Shown here: positions 1-9,129 of the stretch, one piece after another
Layout of the letters: each line of letters starts with the position of its first letter
Position numbering within the stretch: the first letter of the stretch is position 1
NCBI RefSeq assembly: GCF_000020485.1
Contig: NC_011899.1
Coordinates: 1,582,501 to 1,646,500 of the forward strand
Direction: 5' to 3'
Length of the DNA stretch: 64,000 nt
Source: Halothermothrix orenii H 168
GTDB lineage: Bacteria > Bacillota > Halanaerobiia > Halanaerobiales > Halothermotrichaceae
Notes under the pieces: generated by a model
What the model was told of the DNA's origin: nothing
What the model saw: the letters and a program-made list of their open reading frames with translations, nothing else
Database searches by the model: none
Position numbers and translations under genes: made by a program

Positions 1-1338
1 GTTGATGATCCTGCCCTCAGGAAGGAATTACTGACTTTTGTCGTCTGTGGGGGTGGGTTTACCGGGGTTGAAATGGTTGGAGAATTAGTTGAATGGATGG
101 ATGACCTCTGTTACCAGTACGGAATTGACAGAAGTGAAATCGACCTTTATTTATGTGAGGGTCTGGACAGAATTCTACCCAATTTAAATGACAAACTGGT
201 AGACAAAGCCATGAAATATCTTGATAAAGTTGGTGTCAAGGTCAAAACCGGTTCTTTCGTATCTGAAGTTAAAGAAGACGGTTTAACCATGGCAAATGGG
301 GACACATTAAAAACCAGAACAGTTATCTGGAACTGTGGTGTTGTTGCTTCAGACTTTGCAGCCAATCTCGGTTTAGATACCGATAAAGCCGGCAGGGTAA
401 AGGTTAATAAGTATCTCCAGACTGAAAAATATCCTGAAGTTTATGCCATCGGAGATAACAGTCATGTTCCTAACGAAGAAGGCAAACCATTACCGGCCCT
501 GGTAGAGACTGCCCTCCAGACCGGCGAGTGTGCTGCTGAAAATATTGTTGCCGACATCAATGGTGAACCGAAAGAAGAGATGGAACCTGATTATCACGGA
601 ATCCTGGTCTCCATCGGCGGCAAATATGCAGTAGCTGACGTCATGGGCATGTCCTTAAAAGGCTGGTTTGGTATGTTTATGAAACATGTCGTCAATATGC
701 ACTACCTCTTCGAAATTGGTGGATTAAAGAAAGGTTTTAATTACATCAGTAAATATTTAAAAGAACAGGGCTCCCATAAGGGACTGGTAGCCCAGGGCTT
801 TGACCATTTTAGTCAGCGGTCCCGTACCTTCTGGGTTGCCTTCCTGCGTATATTCCTGGGTTTTCAGTGGTTATTCAGTGGCCTGGACAAAGTTCATTCA
901 GGCTGGTTGCTTAAAGGAGACAAACTGGTAGCCGGGGCCTCAACATCCCCGATCGGGCCTAATCCTGTTGAGTGGTATGTAACCTTTATGGAAAATGTGG
1001 TTTTCGAATACCCCTTACTCTTCCAGTATATGATTACCCTGGGAGAACTGGCTCTGGCTTTCTCTCTCATCCTGGGAGTCTTCAGTACTCTGGGAGCACT
1101 GGGGTCTACTGTTATGACTATTAACTTCTTCCTGTCAGGTTTCTATCCCCAGAATCCAACCTTGCCATGGTTCCTGATGGCCTCCATCGCCTGTATCGGT
1201 GCGTCAGGTCGGGCCCTTGGACTGGATTATTATATCCTGCCATGGTTAAAGAAACTTGTCTGGGGACGCCGTAAAGGGAAAAATAAAGACCTGCAAAACG
1301 TTGTGAAACCCCTAAATGAAGGTCAGCAAAGCAGTTAA
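1..1338 (+). CDS. NDH-2-like NAD(P)H dehydrogenase fused to a DoxX domain (5' truncated)
   Basis: The frame is open from base 1, so the gene starts outside the window. The first residues carry a nucleotide-binding loop (VVCGGGFTGVE, about residues 14-24 of the visible part) and later a second flavoprotein motif, VYAIGDNSHV, typical of type II NADH dehydrogenases, which pass electrons from NADH through FAD to quinone without pumping protons. After about residue 270 the protein becomes hydrophobic (FLRIFLGFQWLFSGLDKV) with about four membrane segments, like the DoxX/quinol-oxidase small-subunit family. The join suggests a membrane-tethered dehydrogenase. The C-terminal tail is basic and polar. 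A strong terminator follows. The domain calls are confident; the electron acceptor is inferred. Confidence 0.85.
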   Translation, partial: VDDPALRKELLTFVVCGGGFTGVEMVGELVEWMDDLCYQYGIDRSEIDLYLCEGLDRILPNLNDKLVDKAMKYLDKVGVKVKTGSFVSEVKEDGLTMANGDTLKTRTVIWNCGVVASDFAANLGLDTDKAGRVKVNKYLQTEKYPEVYAIGDNSHVPNEEGKPLPALVETALQTGECAAENIVADINGEPKEEMEPDYHGILVSIGGKYAVADVMGMSLKGWFGMFMKHVVNMHYLFEIGGLKKGFNYISKYLKEQGSHKGLVAQGFDHFSQRSRTFWVAFLRIFLGFQWLFSGLDKVHSGWLLKGDKLVAGASTSPIGPNPVEWYVTFMENVVFEYPLLFQYMITLGELALAFSLILGVFSTLGALGSTVMTINFFLSGFYPQNPTLPWFLMASIACIGASGRALGLDYYILPWLKKLVWGRRKGKNKDLQNVVKPLNEGQQSS

Positions 1339-1410
1339 ATACAACCCTCTTTCAACTAAATCTATAACACAAATATCTCAAGTTAATGAATATCAAGTTA
1401 ATTAATATAA

Positions 1411-1444
1411 GCCTCCTTCCTGTCAAGAAGGAGGCTTTCTTTAT
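1411..1444 (+). terminator. Rho-independent terminator after the NDH-2/DoxX gene
   Basis: GCCTCCTTC and GAAGGAGGC form a 9-bp stem with a short loop, followed by TTTCTTTAT. It sits about 75 bases after the stop codon and overlaps the end of the convergent diguanylate cyclase gene. Confidence 0.85.
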
Positions 1445-2847
1445 CTAACAGAATTAATCATGTTTTTACCGTCATCTTTGGATTTATATAGGGCCTTATC
1501 TGCCAGGTCTATAAGCTCAATGGCTTTCGAAACCTTACACTCAGGATATGTTGCTATCCCTCCCGAAATACTTATTTTAATCTTATGTCCCCCACCAGTC
1601 TCAAAGATATGTTTATTAACAATGCACCTTATTCTTTCCGCAATATTATAGGCTATACTGGCTCCAGTCTTTGGTAATATTAAGGCAAATTCTTCTCCCC
1701 CATACCGGGCCAGTATATCGTTTTTCCGTATATTATCCTGGAGAAGGGAAGCTACTTCTCTTAAAACCTTATCCCCGAAAAGGTGTCCATAGCTGTCATT
1801 CAATGACTTAAAGTTATCAATATCAAAAATAACCACTGATAAGGGTTTATTATTCTTTTTAGCATAAGAAAATAATCTATTGAGCCTTTTATAGAAATAC
1901 CGCTGGTTATATAGATCTGTTCCTTCATCAGTAATTGCCAGGTAATTGATTTCTTCAATTAACTCCAGTTTATTGAGTAATAACCCGGTCTGATCTGCCA
2001 GAACCCTCAAAATATCCCGGTCCTCTTCCTCCACCCAGTCACCCTCATTGTATATCAGGAATATTCCCTTAATATCATCATTTGTTACAACCGGAACTAA
2101 AATAAGTTTCCCTCGTTTAGAAGTATCAGCACAGACCCGGTCGGTCGTTTTGATAATTTCATCTCTATCTACAGTTTTTATAAGGACATCATCAAAGGGT
2201 GTATATTCATTTACAATATTTATTAAATGCCTGTTATCAATACCGGTAAACCCGATTCTTGACTCCATGGTAAAATTAATCTCACTGTTTTTATTCTTAC
2301 TGACATAGGCAATGTTGTAATAGAAAAAATGACTGTTTAATAAATTTATAAGGACAGGAATCAACTCTTTATGGTCATGAATGGCAAGTAATTCTTTGGT
2401 AATCCGGGCCAGGGCAAACAATTTAGTCTGGGTAGATTCGAGGGTACGGTATGAAGCAGCCAGCTGGGCCATAGACTCTTTTAAATCCCTCTGTTTACTT
2501 TTATATTTCTCACAAAAGTGGCTTATCAAATAAAGAATAAAATAGGTAAAGGCACAACCCAGAATCAAAAAAACAGCAACCTTTCCCGGAAATGCAAAGT
2601 TATACTCTACCCCTTCATAAACAATAAATAACAAATTAAAAATTGTGTTATATACCAGGGCAGCTTTTAAACCGATAACAATATCAAGGTAAACGACCGG
2701 TACAAATAAAAAAAGAAATAACCCTGGAGTAAAGGGCAGATAAAACAAACTTCCGGTAAAGGCCAGATAAAATAACCCGACCAGCACCATGAGTTTCTCA
2801 TTTATTTTAATTTTTTTTGAGAGTCTCATAAAATTAATTTTCTTCAA
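1441..2847 (-). CDS. Membrane-bound diguanylate cyclase (GAF-GGDEF)
   Basis: Predicted to make cyclic di-GMP from two GTP. About the first 115 residues are very hydrophobic and hold four to five membrane segments. Next come a short coiled linker (about 115-145), a GAF-like sensor region (about 150-290) and a C-terminal GGDEF domain (about 300-468). The active-site motif is GGEEF near residue 384. RKND lies five residues before it and fits the RxxD product-inhibition site, so feedback control by c-di-GMP is likely. No EAL domain is present. The longest frame begins with TTG (2847) and the first ATG is at 2829; neither has a convincing Shine-Dalgarno site, so the start is uncertain. Confidence 0.88.
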   Translation of the reverse strand: MKKINFMRLSKKIKINEKLMVLVGLFYLAFTGSLFYLPFTPGLFLFLFVPVVYLDIVIGLKAALVYNTIFNLLFIVYEGVEYNFAFPGKVAVFLILGCAFTYFILYLISHFCEKYKSKQRDLKESMAQLAASYRTLESTQTKLFALARITKELLAIHDHKELIPVLINLLNSHFFYYNIAYVSKNKNSEINFTMESRIGFTGIDNRHLINIVNEYTPFDDVLIKTVDRDEIIKTTDRVCADTSKRGKLILVPVVTNDDIKGIFLIYNEGDWVEEEDRDILRVLADQTGLLLNKLELIEEINYLAITDEGTDLYNQRYFYKRLNRLFSYAKKNNKPLSVVIFDIDNFKSLNDSYGHLFGDKVLREVASLLQDNIRKNDILARYGGEEFALILPKTGASIAYNIAERIRCIVNKHIFETGGGHKIKISISGGIATYPECKVSKAIELIDLADKALYKSKDDGKNMINSVR

Positions 2848-2940
2848 GGCTATCAGTCTTTCTTTAATAATTTTAGTAAAATAATTCAGGTGAAAGTCCA
2901 GGTTTTAAATAAACGACAGGACCCATATACTATTATAAAG

Positions 2941-2972
2941 ACTTTATTATATAAATACTTTATTATATAAAT
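2941..2972. repeat. 16-bp tandem duplication
   Basis: ACTTTATTATATAAAT occurs twice in direct succession (2941-2956 and 2957-2972), followed after one base by a partial third copy. It lies in the AT-rich region upstream of the diguanylate cyclase gene, probably from replication slippage, though it could also hold promoter elements. Confidence 0.8.
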
Positions 2973-3127
2973 TACTTTATTAAACGATATCAAACGATTA
3001 AAAACTATTACAAAACTGAATCAGGGTAACAGTTATAAAAAAACCTATCCTCCACCAATAAAAACCAGTTAAAATACCAGTAAACAGTCAGACTCTTTTT
3101 AATTACAGATAAGGAGATGAAATCCAG

Positions 3128-3394
3128 ATGCTAAAAATGAGAAATATTCTCCTGGCCATGATAATGTTAAGATTATTGTCAGCCACTATCGAATTGAGTG
3201 CTGCCTATATGATGCACTACTTTAATGATATCAAGACAGCTATCAGGATAAATGCAATCCTGGGGCTGGTCGGTCCCATGATCCTTATTCTTGTTACCTT
3301 TCTTGGTCTTGTAGGAATCAGAAGTGAGGTTAACTTTAAAAACCTTATTTTGATTTTATTAGGGGTCACCCTGATTCTACTGGGTACCCGCTAA
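3128..3394 (+). CDS. YqhV-like small membrane protein (DUF2619)
   Basis: An 88-residue, very hydrophobic protein with two to three membrane helices. The stretch LRLLSATIELSAA and the overall length resemble Bacillus YqhV (DUF2619), a family of unknown function found in spore-formers and relatives. The start is supported by AAGGAGATG eight bases upstream of the ATG. Its last 29 bases overlap the 3' end of the convergent methyltransferase gene. The family assignment is from remembered sequence pattern; no biochemical role is claimed. Confidence 0.72.
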   Translation: MLKMRNILLAMIMLRLLSATIELSAAYMMHYFNDIKTAIRINAILGLVGPMILILVTFLGLVGIRSEVNFKNLILILLGVTLILLGTR

Positions 3395-4196
3395 AAAACT
3401 TTACCAGTTTCCATTTAAATTTTGTCAGTGGTTTTTTTTTAAAATCCTCTCTGGAAGCTATGTAATAAATACGGTTATCACTATCAGTGCCTTTTTCAAA
3501 AGTGTAGGCATTAAAAACCTCCACTGCTTTAAAACCAGCCCCCTTAAGGGTTCCTGTTACTTCACTTACCTTAAAGGAAGTTTCCTCATGTATCTCCTTA
3601 TAGGGTTTATCCCGATTATCATCCGGTCCTTCAAAATAGATTGTCAGTTTGACCTTCCACCTTTTTTTGTCCTCATCAATTATATCCTGCCAAGTGCATT
3701 TGTAATCCCGTCCGTGGATTATACTGGTTCCCGGTTTTATGGCCATAAGTCTGGCTATCGTATTCATATCAAATATAAAAAGCCCGTCCCCTGATAAAAC
3801 CTGATTAACGTTTTCAAACACCTTTTTAAGCTCTTGTAGAGATAGAATATAGTTTAAACTATCGAAAAGACAGAAAACCAGGTCAAACTCTTCATTAAAG
3901 CTGAAATCCCTGACATCGGACTTGATAAAATCTATATATATACCATCTTTACGGGCCTTATTACGGGCAACCTCAAGCATGGCTTCAGATTTATCCAGGG
4001 CCGTTACCAGATAACCATTTCTGGCAAAACGGAGGGCCATATTTCCGGTGCCGCAGGCCAGTTCCAGAACCCTGGTGGGCGTTTTTTGATAATACTCCAG
4101 AAGCTGATGGATATAATCATACCATAAATTATAGGGAACAGCATCCATCACATCATCATATATTCTGGCAAAAGACTTTGTATATGCTTTATCCAT
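3366..4196 (-). CDS. Class I SAM-dependent methyltransferase
   Basis: Residues about 40-50 (VLELACGTGNMAL) form motif I of the Rossmann-fold methyltransferases, the AdoMet-binding glycine loop. The acidic end of strand 2 (VTALDKSEAML) and LVFCLFDSLNYI (motif IV region) follow in the expected order. At 276 residues it is close in length and pattern to YqeM-like enzymes of Firmicutes. The substrate cannot be read from sequence. It follows the engB gene by 29 bases and starts at ATG behind GGGGGGATTGTT, so it probably ends the lon-engB transcript. Confidence 0.82.
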   Translation of the reverse strand: MDKAYTKSFARIYDDVMDAVPYNLWYDYIHQLLEYYQKTPTRVLELACGTGNMALRFARNGYLVTALDKSEAMLEVARNKARKDGIYIDFIKSDVRDFSFNEEFDLVFCLFDSLNYILSLQELKKVFENVNQVLSGDGLFIFDMNTIARLMAIKPGTSIIHGRDYKCTWQDIIDEDKKRWKVKLTIYFEGPDDNRDKPYKEIHEETSFKVSEVTGTLKGAGFKAVEVFNAYTFEKGTDSDNRIYYIASREDFKKKPLTKFKWKLVKFFSGYPVESG

Positions 4197-4225
4197 AACA
4201 ATCCCCCTGACTACTAAACCCAGGG

Positions 4226-4825
4226 TTAACCTTTAAAACTATCAACCAGGTCCAGTATAAATTTCCCAACCTGCTTTTTTCCTTCCCCCGTTTTAGCTGA
4301 AAAAAAGGTAAACTGACCGTCAAAGTCCTCCAGTACCAGGGTCTTTTTAATAAGTTCCTCCTGTTTTTTGCGGGAACCCCTTGATATTTTATCAACCTTG
4401 GTGGCAGCAATAAGACAAGGGATACCACTGGCCTTTATCCAGTCAACCATCATCAGGTCATCCCGGGTTGGTTTATGGCGGGCATCAACTATCTGGACAA
4501 TTCCGGCCAGGTTGGGGCGGTTATTGAGGTAACCCTCAATAAGCCTGCCCCACTCTTCTTTTACCTTACGGGGAACATTGGCAAAACCATACCCCGGCAG
4601 GTCTACCAGATAAAAACGGTCATCAATGTTGAAGAAGTTAATACTCTGGGTCCGCCCGGGCCGGGAACTGGTACGGGCCAGTTTGCGTCTGTTTACAAGG
4701 GTATTTATAAGGGAAGACTTTCCGACATTGGAACGTCCGGAAAAGGCAAATTCAGGCCAGTTATGGGTTGGAAAATCATCAAAATCATAGGCACTGATAA
4801 CAAACCTAGGATTTTTAATTTTCAT
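4226..4825 (-). CDS. engB: Ribosome-biogenesis GTPase EngB/YsxC
   Basis: A TRAFAC GTPase needed for 50S subunit assembly. G1 is GRSNVGKSS, the switch I region is RPGRTQSINFF, G3 is DLPGYGFA and G4 is TKVDK, all in the YsxC order. The first 15 residues of the longest frame have no counterpart in the family. GGTGG sits about 8 bases before the ATG at 4825, giving a start MKIKNPRFVIS and 199 residues, the normal length. The start overlaps the end of lon by 11 bases. The lon-engB pair is conserved in Firmicutes. Confidence 0.95.
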   Translation of the reverse strand: MKIKNPRFVISAYDFDDFPTHNWPEFAFSGRSNVGKSSLINTLVNRRKLARTSSRPGRTQSINFFNIDDRFYLVDLPGYGFANVPRKVKEEWGRLIEGYLNNRPNLAGIVQIVDARHKPTRDDLMMVDWIKASGIPCLIAATKVDKISRGSRKKQEELIKKTLVLEDFDGQFTFFSAKTGEGKKQVGKFILDLVDSFKG

Positions 4826-7166
4826 CTTCATCACCACCCAGTATGAGATCAAGGACCTGATCCATATGGTTAACAAAATTAACCCTGATATCTTTCTTTA
4901 TTTTGACCGGTATTTCCTCAAAATCCTTTTTATTCTCTTCCGGCATAATTATATCTTTAAGTCCGGCCCGTCTTGCTGCCATAATCTTAGTCTTAATTCC
5001 ACCTACCGGAAGGACCCGGCCCCTTAAGGTAACTTCACCGGTCATGGCATATTTCCCCTTGACAGGTTGCCCGGTCAGGGCAGACGCTATAGCCGAGGCA
5101 ATAGTTATTCCGGCTGAGGGTCCATCCTTCGGGGTTGCTCCCTTGGGTACGTGGACATGGAGGTCATACTCTTCATGAAAGTTATCAGACAGACCCAGCT
5201 CTTCCTGCTTGGAACGTATATAGCTTAACGCTGCCCTGGCTGACTCTTTCATAACATCACCGAGGGAACCGGTTAAGGTTAATTTCCCCTTACCGGGGAC
5301 CACTGCCACTTCGATATCCAGGATATCTCCTCCGGTCTGGGTATAGGCCATCCCTGTGGCTACACCGACCCTGTCCTTTTTCTGGGCTTTTTCATATTTA
5401 AATTTTGGAACCCCGAGATATTTTTCAATACTCTGGGTGGTCACCCGGGCCTGACGGCCGCGCCCCTCCACGATCTCTTTACTGACCTTTCTGGTGATAG
5501 CGGCCAGCTTCCGTTCCAGATTTCTAACCCCGGCCTCACGGGTATACTCCCTGATAATCCGGTAAATAGAATTAGAAGAAAAATGTATCTCATCTTCAGT
5601 TAACCCATGTTCATTTAATATTCTGGGAATCAGGTGCCTTAAGGCAATTTCAACTTTTTCATCCTCGGTATAACCGGGGAGCTCTATAACTTCCATCCGG
5701 TCCAGTAATGGAGCCGGAATCGGATAAGCAACATTGGCAGTCGTCACAAACAATACCTTTGATAGATCAAAAGGTAATTCCAGATAATGGTCTGTAAATT
5801 CATTATTCTGCTCTGGGTCTAAAACCTCCAGTAAGGCAGCAGCCGGATCACCCCTGAAGTCTGAGGACATTTTATCAACTTCATCCAGTAGAAAAACGGG
5901 GTTTTTGCTACCCGCTTCTCTCATAGCATTGATAATTCGTCCGGGACGGGAACCAATATAGGTGCGGCGGTGACCCCTGATTTCAGCTTCATCCCTGACA
6001 CCACCAAGGGACAACCTGACAAAATCACGGCCCAGAGCTCTGGCTATAGAACGGCCCAGGGATGTTTTACCTACCCCGGGAGCCCCGATTAAACATAGAA
6101 TAGGGCTTTTTTTCTGGGGGGCAAGCTTCCGGACAGCCAGGTATTCCAGTATCCTTTCTTTAACATCTTCAAGACCATAATGCTCACTATCGAGGACATT
6201 TTTAGCCTCATCAAGGTCAATCTTCTCTTCCCGGACTTTATTCCAGGGAAGATCGAGGACACAATCAAGATAATTCCTGATAACAGTAGCTTCAGGAGAC
6301 ATGGAGGGAGTCTTTTTTAATTTCTCAATCTCTTTATCGACTTTCTCCCTGATTTTTTCAGGTAAGTCCAGCTCTTCTGCCTTATTTCTATATTCTTCAA
6401 TCTCATCATCTTCTTCATCCTCATCCAGCTCTTCTTTAATGGCTTTAAGCTGTTCCCGTAGATAGTATTCCTTCTGGGTCTTTTCAACCTGTTTCCTTAC
6501 TTTTTTCTGAATCTTTTGTTCAACTTTTAAAATTTCTATCTCATCTTTAATAATCTCCAGAAGCTTGTTTAACCTCTCTTTTATAGATATAGCCTCAAGC
6601 AGGTCCTGTTCCTGCCTGAATTTCAACTCCAGATGAGAGGCAATAGTATCACTGAAACGGGCCGGCTCTTCTATATTGGTAACTGTCATAATTGTTTCTG
6701 ACGGTAAATTCCGGTTATATTTAATATATTCCTGAAATTTATTTAAAACCGCCTTCATCAGAGCTTTCATTTCTAAATCCACTTCAGGCACCGTCTGATC
6801 CAGGATTTCAGCCCGAACTTCAAAATATTCATCTATTTCAATGAAATCTATAATCCTGGCCCTCTTTATCCCCTCGACGACAACCTTTAACATTCCATTG
6901 GGGAGTTTAACCAGCTGTTTTACCTCGGCAATAGTCCCGATGGTATATAAATCTTCGGGATCCGGATCTTCAATCTTTTCATCCTTCTGACTTAAAATAA
7001 TAATCTCTTTATCTTTAACCATGGCTTTCTCCAGGGCCTCAATGGACTTCTCCCGCCCAACCAGTAACGGGATAACCATATGGGGAAAAACAACAACCCC
7101 ACGTGAGGCCAGTAGAGGTAGCTCTATGTATTTTTCTGTTTCTTTTGTAACCATTTCCTGATCCAT
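4815..7166 (-). CDS. lon: ATP-dependent protease LonA
   Basis: Lon degrades misfolded and regulatory proteins in the cytoplasm as a hexamer. The N-terminal substrate domain (about 15-205) is followed by a coiled region, the AAA+ domain with Walker A GAPGVGKTS (about residue 350) and Walker B VFLLDEVDKM, and the C-terminal protease domain with catalytic Ser in PKDGPSAG (about 684) and Lys in VGGIKTK (about 726). A longer frame begins with GTG at 7175, but that codon is part of the Shine-Dalgarno site AAGGGGTG; ATG at 7166 lies six bases after it. The resulting 783 residues fit the LonA family. Confidence 0.97.
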   Translation of the reverse strand: MDQEMVTKETEKYIELPLLASRGVVVFPHMVIPLLVGREKSIEALEKAMVKDKEIIILSQKDEKIEDPDPEDLYTIGTIAEVKQLVKLPNGMLKVVVEGIKRARIIDFIEIDEYFEVRAEILDQTVPEVDLEMKALMKAVLNKFQEYIKYNRNLPSETIMTVTNIEEPARFSDTIASHLELKFRQEQDLLEAISIKERLNKLLEIIKDEIEILKVEQKIQKKVRKQVEKTQKEYYLREQLKAIKEELDEDEEDDEIEEYRNKAEELDLPEKIREKVDKEIEKLKKTPSMSPEATVIRNYLDCVLDLPWNKVREEKIDLDEAKNVLDSEHYGLEDVKERILEYLAVRKLAPQKKSPILCLIGAPGVGKTSLGRSIARALGRDFVRLSLGGVRDEAEIRGHRRTYIGSRPGRIINAMREAGSKNPVFLLDEVDKMSSDFRGDPAAALLEVLDPEQNNEFTDHYLELPFDLSKVLFVTTANVAYPIPAPLLDRMEVIELPGYTEDEKVEIALRHLIPRILNEHGLTEDEIHFSSNSIYRIIREYTREAGVRNLERKLAAITRKVSKEIVEGRGRQARVTTQSIEKYLGVPKFKYEKAQKKDRVGVATGMAYTQTGGDILDIEVAVVPGKGKLTLTGSLGDVMKESARAALSYIRSKQEELGLSDNFHEEYDLHVHVPKGATPKDGPSAGITIASAIASALTGQPVKGKYAMTGEVTLRGRVLPVGGIKTKIMAARRAGLKDIIMPEENKKDFEEIPVKIKKDIRVNFVNHMDQVLDLILGGDEDEN

Positions 7167-7260
7167 ATATTTCACCCCTTATAAGTAAATTCTCCTAAAA
7201 GCCCCTGTCTCCTTCATTTATATTACATTATTATTTTTTTATAACCCCTGTATAAATCCC

Positions 7261-7292
7261 AAAAAAACTACAGGCGACAAACCTGTAGTTTT
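7261..7292 (-). terminator. Terminator after lonB
   Basis: Inverted repeat AAAACTACAGG / CCTGTAGTTTT with a 7-base loop, followed on the minus strand by a run of seven T. It separates lonB from lon, so lon probably has its own promoter between 7190 and 7260. Confidence 0.85.
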
Positions 7293-7368
7293 ACCGGGCC
7301 TATTTATATGTAGAGTTCCAGATAGCCTTCCCCTGTCGCTCTGTTACATTCAATGCTGCTCGTTAAAT

Positions 7369-9045
7369 TTATTGGGGAACAGTCATTAAACTATCTGCTT
7401 TAATTAATTTTATTTTCTCATCTTCTTTTATAGCCACCGATTTCTCAATAGCCTCTTCCAGGGTCTCTATCGGAATAATTTCAATATCATCCCTGAGTTC
7501 AAAGAGGTTCTGCCAGTTTTCCCTGGGTATTAACACTTTTCTGGCTCCAGCTTTGCTGGCAGCCTCAATTTTGGCAGCGATTCCACCAACTGGTTTAACA
7601 AGACCCCTGATTGAAACCTCACCGGTCATGGCAATATGGTTATCAACTGGTTTTTTGGTTATAGCTGAATAAATGGCCACCGACATGGCAACCCCGGCTG
7701 AAGGGCCATCGACCGGAATCCCTCCCGGGAAATTAACATGGATATCATAATTATGGGGATCAACCGGCATCATCCGGCGTAACACGGTCAGGGCATTTTC
7801 GGCAGACTCCCGGGCCATACTTTTCCGGCGGACCGTATGCCCCATTGACCCTATCTCCTCTTCCTCAATAACACCTGTTATCTTAATCTGACCCGGAGAA
7901 GACCTTTTTTTTATGGCGGCAACCTCAATCTCCAGTAACATCCCGATATTGGGACCCCTTACGGCCAGGCCGTTTACAACGCCTATCTGGGGAAAGCCAT
8001 GAATCTTTTTAATAAGTCGGGGAGAATACTGGCCGTTATTTAAAACCTTTTCAATATCATGAGCCTTTATTTCCTGACGGTGCCCGGCAATAGCAATACC
8101 ACCGGCCAGCTGAACCATATTGACCGTTTCCCGCCCGTTCTTGGCATATTTCTCAATAAGGTCAAGGGCCTTATCCTCAATTTTAAACCTGATCTTTTTA
8201 ACAGCCCGCACTGCAATCTTCCTTATTTCGTCTGTACTCAGTTCCCTGAAGAAGATCTCAAGACACCTGGACCTGATAGCCGGCGGAATTTCATCAGGCT
8301 GTCTTGTTGTCGCACCAATCAACCTGAAATCAGCCGGAAGACCGTTTTGAAAGATATCATGGATATACTGAGGTATATTGGTATCCTCTTCACTATAATA
8401 GGCACTATCAAGAAAAACCTTTCTATCTTCAAGTACCTTTAAAAGCTTGTTCATCTGAATGGGATGTAGTTCCCCGATTTCATCTATAAAAAGAACTCCT
8501 CCGTGGGCCTTGGTAACTGCCCCCGGTTTCGGCTGGGGTATACCGGCCATCCCCATGGGACCCGCTCCCTGATAAATCGGGTCATGGACCGAACCTATCA
8601 GGGGATCGGCAATACTTCTTTCATCAAAACGGGCCGTAGTCCCGTCTATTTCAATAAATTTAGCATCACGTTTGAAGGGTGACAGGGGATTTCGTTTGGC
8701 CGTTTCCAGGACCAGCCTGGCTGCTGCGGTTTTACCGACACCTGGCGGTCCATATAATATAACATGCTGGGGATTGGGCCCACACAGTGCTGCTTTCAGG
8801 GCCTCAATCCCCTCTTTTTGTCCTATTATGTCCTCAAACCCGGTTGGCCTTGTTTTTTCGGCCAGGGGTTCAGTGAGGGATATCCTTCTCATCTCCCTCA
8901 ATTTATTTAATTCCTTTCTTGATTCCTTAACCACAGCACGTTTAGTACCCTGCTGGTTACGAAGCATATTCCAGAAGTAGAGACCGATAACCACCGCAAA
9001 GAAAAACTGAATAATCGTAAAAACATTTAAGAGATTTTGATCCAC
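7369..9045 (-). CDS. lonB: Membrane-anchored Lon-like protease LonB
   Basis: About 558 residues. One N-terminal membrane segment (FTIIQFFFAVVIGLYFW) replaces the large LonA substrate domain. Walker A is LYGPPGVGKTA, Walker B is GGVLFIDEIGEL, and the protease domain has Ser in VDGPSAGVAM and Lys in VGGIAAKIEAA. This layout matches the LonB of spore-forming Firmicutes, which is linked to sporulation in Bacillus; its role here is inferred. AAGGGGGC precedes both a TTG (9048) and a GTG (9045); GTG has the better spacing. It lies between clpX and lonA, as in Bacillus. Confidence 0.93.
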   Translation of the reverse strand: MDQNLLNVFTIIQFFFAVVIGLYFWNMLRNQQGTKRAVVKESRKELNKLREMRRISLTEPLAEKTRPTGFEDIIGQKEGIEALKAALCGPNPQHVILYGPPGVGKTAAARLVLETAKRNPLSPFKRDAKFIEIDGTTARFDERSIADPLIGSVHDPIYQGAGPMGMAGIPQPKPGAVTKAHGGVLFIDEIGELHPIQMNKLLKVLEDRKVFLDSAYYSEEDTNIPQYIHDIFQNGLPADFRLIGATTRQPDEIPPAIRSRCLEIFFRELSTDEIRKIAVRAVKKIRFKIEDKALDLIEKYAKNGRETVNMVQLAGGIAIAGHRQEIKAHDIEKVLNNGQYSPRLIKKIHGFPQIGVVNGLAVRGPNIGMLLEIEVAAIKKRSSPGQIKITGVIEEEEIGSMGHTVRRKSMARESAENALTVLRRMMPVDPHNYDIHVNFPGGIPVDGPSAGVAMSVAIYSAITKKPVDNHIAMTGEVSIRGLVKPVGGIAAKIEAASKAGARKVLIPRENWQNLFELRDDIEIIPIETLEEAIEKSVAIKEDEKIKLIKADSLMTVPQ

Positions 9046-9129
9046 CAACTTTGCCCCCTTTTCACTTAAACTTCAAAAAATAGTATATCCTTATCTGGCA
9101 TTTTTATCCTCAGGGGGCAAGTTTTTTTC

